Shown: positions 5,735 to 9,601 of the stretch, piece by piece | Layout: each line of letters opens with the position of its first letter | Position numbering within the stretch: the first letter of the stretch is position 1 | Assembly (NCBI GenBank): GCA_031289935.1 | Contig: JAITON010000080.1 | Location: 1 to 9,601, forward strand | DNA length: 9,601 nucleotides | Reading direction: 5' to 3' | From: Treponema sp. | GTDB taxonomy: Bacteria > Spirochaetota > Spirochaetia > Treponematales > Breznakiellaceae | Translations under genes and position numbers: made by a program | The notes under the pieces: model-generated | The model's database searches: none | Told to the model about the DNA's origin: nothing | Seen by the model: only the letters and a program-made list of their open reading frames with translations

Positions 5735-6277
5735 ATGGAAGGGAGCATGGGGCCCGCCGAGTTTCGTAAACTCTACGATACGGTTTTCCCGGTCCTCTTC
5801 AGGGTCTCGTGCCATATTACCCGCAGCGCGGAGGCGGCGGAGGATATGTGCCAGGGGGCCTTCTTCCGGCTTTTCGAGAAGGATATGGTGTTTCCTAACC
5901 CCGACGAGGCTAAGTACTGGCTTATCAGGGTGGTAAAAAACGCCTCCATCAATTACGCCAAGCGTAAGGAGCGGGAGCGCCGGGCCTACCAGAAGGCGTT
6001 CCGGGAGATAAATCAGGATACGGAAACCGGCGAAGAGGCTTTGTTAAAGAAAGAAACGATGGAGGAAATCCGGGAAGCCCTGGAAAAGCTGCCGGACAAT
6101 TGGCGGGTGGTGTTAATCTTAAAGGAATATGGCGCGTTGAACTATAAAGAAATAGGCCGTGCCCTGGGTATCAGCGAGGGGAATGTAAAAATCCGCGCTT
6201 TCAGGGCCCGGGAGCGTTTGTCTGTGTTCTTAAAGCAGGCGGGGCAAAGCCCTAAGGATGGTGCGGATGTGTCCTGA
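5735..6277 (+). CDS. ECF-family RNA polymerase sigma factor (sigma-24/RpoE type)
   Basis: The 180-aa protein has the two-domain layout of extracytoplasmic-function sigma factors. Region 2 is at about 10-80 (FRKLYDTVFPVLFRV, EAAEDMCQGAFFRLF, then WLIRVVKNASINYAKRKERE, the core-binding and -10 recognition part). Region 4 is at about 112-166 (ALEKLPDNWRVVLILKEYG, then the helix-turn-helix YKEIGRALGISEGNVKIRAFRARERL, which reads the -35). There is no sign of region 1 or 3. It directs RNA polymerase to a small regulon, probably for envelope stress, and is held inactive by the product of the overlapping next gene. ATG 5735 has no clear ribosome binding site. ATG 5747 is four codons on and follows GGAAGGGAG very closely, so the start is uncertain. 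From memory, Treponema pallidum also has an ECF sigma gene next to cysS, which supports conserved synteny. Confidence 0.92.
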   Translation: MEGSMGPAEFRKLYDTVFPVLFRVSCHITRSAEAAEDMCQGAFFRLFEKDMVFPNPDEAKYWLIRVVKNASINYAKRKERERRAYQKAFREINQDTETGEEALLKKETMEEIREALEKLPDNWRVVLILKEYGALNYKEIGRALGISEGNVKIRAFRARERLSVFLKQAGQSPKDGADVS

Positions 6278-6899
6278 TCCCCAGATTTTGTCGGTTTATC
6301 TTGACGGGGAGCTTCCTTCCCCCTGGCGGGGCAAGCTGGAAGCCCATCTTCGGGAATGTTCCGGCTGCCGGGCCCGGCTGGACCGTTACCGGCGGCTTTC
6401 TGCGGTCCTGGCTGCGGCGCCTGCCCCCGGGGCCGCCGGCGCCGTCCCCGGGGCCGGCGGCCCAGAGTGCGCGGCGGAACGGGTCTGGGCCCGTCTCCAG
6501 GCCAACCATGCCTCAAGCCAGGGCAACCATGCCCCGAGGCGTTCTGTCTGGCGCCGGTCTATCGCGGTGCCGGTCCCGGCGGCCGCGGCGGCGGCGGCCC
6601 TCCTGGTGGCGGCCTTCGGCTTTAACCTGCTCTATACTTCCACCGGTGGGGCCGGCTTCAGATCGCCGGTAGGCGATCTGAGATTGCCGGCCGAGGCCGA
6701 GATTCCCCTGGCCGTGATGCTGAGCCCGGAGAAGGAAGACTACCTCTTCTCCGACATGTCCGGGGTCCTGCAATACCTGGGGGAAACCACCGGGCCGGTG
6801 GAGGTCATTCAGTTGCCGGCGGACCACCGTTTTACCAGCGCGGGGAAACCGGCGTTGGTTAAAGCCGCCGATTATTCAGGGGGCGTCGTCAATCCATGA
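6267..6899 (+). CDS. Membrane anti-sigma factor with zinc finger (zf-HC2/ZAS type)
   Basis: This 210-aa protein should bind and restrain the ECF sigma factor encoded just upstream. Residues 1-45 form an anti-sigma zinc-binding domain: Cys2, then His27-x3-Cys31-x2-Cys34, with YLDGELPSPWRGKLEAHL between them. A Pro/Ala/Gly linker (about 50-95) leads to one membrane helix (about 99-123, VPVPAAAAAAALLVAAFGF). The remaining about 85 residues lie outside and have no recognised sensor domain. ATG 6267 is chosen because AAGGA (6254-6258) is 8 nt upstream and because MCPD puts the first zinc ligand in place; an ATG at 6258 would add three residues. It overlaps the sigma gene by 11 nt and the next gene by ATGA, so translation is coupled. 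Three 21-bp duplications interrupt the linker and the post-membrane segment. Confidence 0.88.
   Translation: MCPDPQILSVYLDGELPSPWRGKLEAHLRECSGCRARLDRYRRLSAVLAAAPAPGAAGAVPGAGGPECAAERVWARLQANHASSQGNHAPRRSVWRRSIAVPVPAAAAAAALLVAAFGFNLLYTSTGGAGFRSPVGDLRLPAEAEIPLAVMLSPEKEDYLFSDMSGVLQYLGETTGPVEVIQLPADHRFTSAGKPALVKAADYSGGVVNP
6425..6466. repeat. 21-bp duplication with GC-rich inverted repeat in the anti-sigma gene
   Basis: Bases 6425-6445 and 6446-6466 match at 17 of 21 positions, both opening CCCCGGGGCCG, and encode PGAAGAV-PGAGGPE in the linker. GGGCCGCCGGC (6430-6440) and GCCGGCGGCCC (6453-6463) also form a perfect 11-bp inverted repeat with a 12-nt loop. Confidence 0.75.
6503..6544. repeat. 21-bp duplication in the anti-sigma linker
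   Basis: CAACCATGCC recurs at 6503 and 6524, exactly 21 bp apart; the two units match at 14 of 21 bases. It encodes NHASSQG-NHAPRRS just before the membrane helix. No strong hairpin is seen here. Confidence 0.6.
6658..6701. repeat. 21-bp in-frame repeat with perfect hairpin in the anti-sigma gene
   Basis: TCAGATCGCC (6658-6667) and GGCGATCTGA (6672-6681) form a perfect 10-bp stem with loop GGTA. GATCGCCGG at 6661 recurs as GATTGCCGG at 6682, a 21-bp offset. It encodes RSPVGDLRLP just outside the membrane helix. The GDLRLP and RSPxGDL peptides and most bases are shared with the cysS element at 4699-4752. Confidence 0.85.
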
Positions 6900-7384
6900 G
6901 ATCGTTTCTGATGGGAAGTATTCTGGTCTTTGCCGCTGCGGCCGTTCTGCCCGCCCAGGAATTATCCCCGGAAGAAATGCTCCCGGAAGTAACGAGCCGT
7001 GTTCTGGTGCTCCATATTACCGCCCGGGTCATGGAGCCTGTTCAACGGGAGGTCTGGAACTCCGCCAGTTCCCGGCTCACCCTGCCGGGCCGGCCGGTGG
7101 GCGTCCAGTTGATGGGGAGCAATATCGTGGTGGTGGTAAGCTTTACCCCCTACCGGGCTCAGGACGGCTCCTATATCCTGGTTGCCCAGGGGCAAATCTG
7201 GCTGGAAATTCCCGGCCAGGGGGTCCATTATCAAACAACTATAGAGACTATCCCCATCGCCCTGGAGGAACTCATCTATTTTTTCCCCCTGGGCCGGGAT
7301 CCTGCCGATAGTTCCCTGATAGAGATCTCGGTGGCCATGAGCCTTTACACTCCCCCGGTTACGGAGGGCGCCAGCGCTCCATGA
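6896..7384 (+). CDS. Small exported protein of unknown function
   Basis: This 162-aa protein starts with a signal peptide (residues 1 to about 20, SFLMGSILVFAAAAVLPAQ), probably cut by signal peptidase I after LPA or PAQ; there is no lipobox cysteine. The mature part looks like a beta-rich periplasmic domain: VTSRVLVLHITARVMEP, NIVVVVSFTPYRAQDGSYILVAQGQIWL, GVHYQTTIETIPIALEELIYFFPLG and SLIEISVAMSLYT. I do not recognise a family. ATG 6896 overlaps the anti-sigma stop as ATGA, and its own stop overlaps the next start the same way. The tight coupling suggests it works with the sigma/anti-sigma pair or the following lipoprotein, perhaps as a partner or target in the envelope. It could also be a sensor that influences the anti-sigma factor. 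Confidence 0.85.
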   Translation: MRSFLMGSILVFAAAAVLPAQELSPEEMLPEVTSRVLVLHITARVMEPVQREVWNSASSRLTLPGRPVGVQLMGSNIVVVVSFTPYRAQDGSYILVAQGQIWLEIPGQGVHYQTTIETIPIALEELIYFFPLGRDPADSSLIEISVAMSLYTPPVTEGASAP

Positions 7385-9012
7385 GTTCCCGCCGGTTCTT
7401 GCTGCTCGCGATAATCCCCCTCGTGTGTCTGGCGGCCTGTAAGGAGCCGGAGCCACGGATTCTCTCCATATTCCCGCGGATCGGCGCCGTGGGGGATATC
7501 CTGACGATCGAGGGGGAGCATTTCGGCGGGGAACAACGGGAATCCTACGTTACTATTGGGGGGATCAGCCCCACGAGCCCATCCTACCTGGAATGGCGGA
7601 ACGAGAGTATCATCCTCAGGATCCCTGAATTCAACGAATCCGGCCTGGTCTATGTGTATGTGGGCAGGCAAAAAAGCAACGCAGCCCTTTTTACCAGCCA
7701 CGAGGCCATCCCCGAACCGGCGGCGGGAGAGGCCGCAGGGGTTAGCCCCCGGATCAGTTCCGTAAGCCCCCTCGCGGGCTCCACCGGTTCCCTGGTAACC
7801 ATCCAGGGGAGCAACTTCGGATCATCCCGGGGAGAGAGCGGGGTCTACTTTGCCTGGACCGCGAGGGCCTCGGCATCGGCCCCGGCGGAAGTCTCCGGCC
7901 CCGGGCGAGTCGAGGTCTCCGGGGCCGATCTGGGCTACGAGTTCTGGAGCGACCGGGAAATCCGGGTCCGGGTCCCCGACGGGGCCCAGAGCGGGACCTT
8001 GGAAGTGGAGACCTCCCGGGGCAAGAGCAGCCCCCAATACTTCGAGGTAACCGGGAGGCCGGGGACCCGGACCTACCGGGACAAGCGGAGCTACTCCATC
8101 TCCTATTCGGTGGATATCCAGGTCCGGGAAGCCTCCACGGCTTCCAACACCCTCTATCTCTGGGTTCCCACGCCGGTGATTTCCGGCTCCCAGCGGAAAC
8201 GGGAGCTCCTCTCCCGGGAGACCGGCGCTCTGGTAGAAAATTACCAGGGGGTTTCCCTCTACGGTCTCCAGGGCCTGGGTTCAGGGGCCTCGCAGCGGAT
8301 CAGTCTTGCCTGGCTGGTCGATGTCTACGCGGTGGAGACGGCGGTCGTCAGCTCCCAAATACGGAGCAGCGCGGCGCTCTCGCCTCTGGAAAGCGCCTTT
8401 ACCCTGGCCACGGAGCTTATCCCTTCGGGGGATGCGGCCGTCAGACAGCAGGCTGCCGCCATTGTGGGCCGGGAGACCAACAAGTACCTCAAGGCCCAGC
8501 GGATCTACGAGTGGATACGCCGGGAAACCGCCATCCAGACCGGCCCCCTGGAAGGAGGCGTCCTGGAGGCCCTGGAGACGAAACAGGCGGACCCCTATAT
8601 GGCGGCGTTGCTCTTCTGCGCCCTGGCCCGGGCCTCCGGCCTGGCCGCCCAGCCTGTGGCCGGGGTCCTGATTGACCAGTATCCCGGCACCCGGAGCCAT
8701 TACTGGGCGGAGTTCTGGATCGAGGGTTTCGGCTGGATACCCGTGGATCCCGCCCTGGGCGCCGGCGCGGCGCCCCCTTCCTTCAACCTCCGGGAGGATC
8801 ACGGGGCCTGGTACTTCGGCAGTCTGGACAACCAGCGGATCGCCTTTTCCCGGGGGGAGACTCTGTTTTCGCGTATGGACCCCCGGGGCAGAATCACGGC
8901 CCGCAGCCGGGAATACGCTTTGCAGAACCTCTGGGAAGAAGCCGTCGGCGGCCTGGACTCCTACTCATCCCTCTGGAGCGGCATCATCATCAATGGCGTG
9001 TACGCTGAGTAG
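7381..9012 (+). CDS. Lipoprotein with two IPT/TIG domains and a degenerate transglutaminase domain
   Basis: The 543-aa protein has a lipoprotein signal with lipobox LAAC (Cys20). Two IPT/TIG immunoglobulin-like domains follow, at about 25-105 (PRILSIFPRIGAVGDILTI, GEHFG) and 123-223 (PRISSVSPLAGSTGSLVTI, GSNFG). The second has an insertion around 160-186. A beta region (about 231-320) leads to a transglutaminase-like domain at about 365-460: AQRIYEWIR, DPYMAALLFCALARASGL, and RSHYWAEFWIEGFGWIPVDP. The His440 and Asp456 of the Cys-His-Asp triad are present. The position where the catalytic Cys is expected aligns with Pro405, and the nearby Cys413 sits in the helix core. The domain may therefore bind peptides or proteins without cleaving or cross-linking them. 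ATG 7381 overlaps the previous stop (ATGA). It closes the sigma operon; nrdR follows after 122 nt. Confidence 0.85.
   Translation: MSSRRFLLLAIIPLVCLAACKEPEPRILSIFPRIGAVGDILTIEGEHFGGEQRESYVTIGGISPTSPSYLEWRNESIILRIPEFNESGLVYVYVGRQKSNAALFTSHEAIPEPAAGEAAGVSPRISSVSPLAGSTGSLVTIQGSNFGSSRGESGVYFAWTARASASAPAEVSGPGRVEVSGADLGYEFWSDREIRVRVPDGAQSGTLEVETSRGKSSPQYFEVTGRPGTRTYRDKRSYSISYSVDIQVREASTASNTLYLWVPTPVISGSQRKRELLSRETGALVENYQGVSLYGLQGLGSGASQRISLAWLVDVYAVETAVVSSQIRSSAALSPLESAFTLATELIPSGDAAVRQQAAAIVGRETNKYLKAQRIYEWIRRETAIQTGPLEGGVLEALETKQADPYMAALLFCALARASGLAAQPVAGVLIDQYPGTRSHYWAEFWIEGFGWIPVDPALGAGAAPPSFNLREDHGAWYFGSLDNQRIAFSRGETLFSRMDPRGRITARSREYALQNLWEEAVGGLDSYSSLWSGIIINGVYAE
7888..7935. repeat. 24-bp imperfect duplication in the second TIG domain
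   Basis: GAAGTCTCCGG at 7888 recurs as GAGGTCTCCGG at 7912, 24 bp on, and encodes EVSGPGRV-EVSGADLG. It lies within the insertion of the second IPT/TIG domain, probably a surface loop. The unit is eight codons, one codon longer than the repeats in the anti-sigma gene. Confidence 0.45.
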
Positions 9013-9042
9013 GTACTTGCCTACGCTGAATGAGGTATTGCG
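9001..9042. repeat. 21-bp direct repeat ahead of nrdR
   Basis: TACGCTGA occurs at 9001 and 9022, and both copies continue into AGGTA-(C)-TTGC; ungapped, 14 of 21 bases match. The first copy overlaps the end of the lipoprotein gene, and the second copy supplies the TTGC of the candidate -35 box. Two sites spaced by two helical turns could be an operator, or simply another 21-bp duplication. Confidence 0.5.
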
Positions 9043-9067
9043 CCGGGTGGCAGGCCCGTGGTATCCT
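9038..9067 (+). promoter_or_regulatory. Candidate promoter for nrdR
   Basis: TTGCGC (9038-9043), an 18-bp spacer and TATCCT (9062-9067) preceded by TG at 9059-9060 form an extended -10 promoter. The start would be near 9074, with a leader of about 60 nt. No NrdR-box-like sequence is seen nearby. Confidence 0.45.
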
Positions 9068-9134
9068 GGGGGCAGGTTGATGAACCAGCGCGCAGAACGC
9101 CCGCCGGCGTCTTTCAGCCCCAGCCGAGGAGATC

Positions 9135-9601
9135 ATGCGCTGCCCCCATTGCGGTACCTTTGACGACAAGGTGATTGAGTCCCGGACCCTGGCCAATGGC
9201 GATGCCATACGCCGGCGGCGGGAGTGTAACGGCTGCGGCTACCGCTTTACCAGCTACGAGCGCATTGTGGATATTCCCTTTATGGTTATCAAACGGAACG
9301 GCCGCCGGGAGCCCTTTGACCGGACCAAGATAGAACGGGGGGTCCAGCGGGCCATGGAAAAGCGGCCCGTCTCCCAGATGAGTATTGAGCATCTGATCAA
9401 CACGGTTGAGGACGAGGCGGTGATGCTCTCCAAGGTACACGACGAGGTGGACAGCCAGTCCATCGGTAACCTGGTGCTGGAAAAGCTCCATGCCATCGAC
9501 AAGGTAGCCTATATCCGTTTTGCCTGCGTGTACCGGCGCTTTGAGAACCTGGAAGAATTTATCGAGGAAATCGGCAAGCTGGGAACGGGCAGGGAGCTCG
9601 C
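9135..9601 (+). CDS. nrdR: Transcriptional repressor NrdR (3' end beyond the window)
   Basis: NrdR represses ribonucleotide reductase genes in response to ATP/dATP. The visible 155 codons are nearly the full length of the family (about 150-160 aa). The N-terminal zinc ribbon is intact: C3 and C6 in MRCPHC, C31 and C34 in ECNGCGYRFTSYER, with the basic RRRRE stretch between. It is followed by the ATP-cone (about 46-136: VIKRNGRREPFDRTKIERG, VHDEVDSQSIGNLVLEKL, VAYIRFACVYRRFENLEEF). ATG 9135 is supported by GAGGAG at 9126-9131 and by the start of the zinc ribbon. The frame has not met a stop at the window edge. It lies 122 nt behind the lipoprotein gene and probably has its own promoter. Its ribonucleotide reductase targets are not in this window. 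Confidence 0.95.
   Translation, partial: MRCPHCGTFDDKVIESRTLANGDAIRRRRECNGCGYRFTSYERIVDIPFMVIKRNGRREPFDRTKIERGVQRAMEKRPVSQMSIEHLINTVEDEAVMLSKVHDEVDSQSIGNLVLEKLHAIDKVAYIRFACVYRRFENLEEFIEEIGKLGTGREL

Noticed and set aside
9013..9134. NrdR box or riboswitch upstream of nrdR
   Set aside because: No paired 16-bp A/T-rich NrdR boxes and no recognisable riboswitch core are visible.

Overview
The window reads as chromosomal DNA of a spirochaete, most likely a GC-rich Treponema of the termite-gut type. This is an inference from the gene set and protein style: an envelope-lipoprotein ECF sigma operon directly behind cysS, a Treponema-like small zinc-finger anti-sigma factor, an IPT/TIG-transglutaminase lipoprotein and nrdR. 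All recognised genes are on the + strand.

Layout. Positions 1-1316 are visibly richer in A+T and in ATA codons than the rest. They hold the broken 3' end of an outer-membrane beta-barrel-like gene (1-347) and a lipoprotein of the alkaline phosphatase/type I phosphodiesterase superfamily (360-1316). A gene-free GC-rich spacer (1317-1628) carries two clusters of a 13-bp repeat and an extended -10 promoter for a MATE efflux transporter (1629-2972). Next comes a 21-bp minisatellite (2994-3323) headed by a perfect hairpin. It ends just upstream of a near-consensus sigma-70 promoter (3356-3384) that drives an unrecognised 241-aa protein (3410-4135).

Positions 4213-9012 look like one long transcription unit: cysS, an ECF sigma factor, its zinc-binding membrane anti-sigma factor, a small exported protein of unknown function, and a lipoprotein with two IPT/TIG domains and a transglutaminase fold that seems to lack its catalytic cysteine. 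The last four genes are coupled by an 11-nt overlap and two ATGA overlaps, so sigma, anti-sigma and two envelope proteins are probably made together as an envelope-sensing module. nrdR follows from its own candidate promoter and runs to the window edge.

The most unusual feature is a recurring 21-bp (7-codon, two helical turns) tandem duplication. It appears as the intergenic minisatellite, twice inside cysS, three times inside the anti-sigma gene and once in front of nrdR. The coding cases keep the frame. One cysS copy and one anti-sigma copy share the same hairpin-forming sequence in the same frame (Arg-Ser-Pro-x-Gly-Asp-Leu), so they look like dispersed copies of one in-frame palindromic element, comparable in concept to Rickettsia palindromic elements. 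In cysS the element sits where most CysRS proteins have a conserved Gly-Ala-Arg-Val motif.
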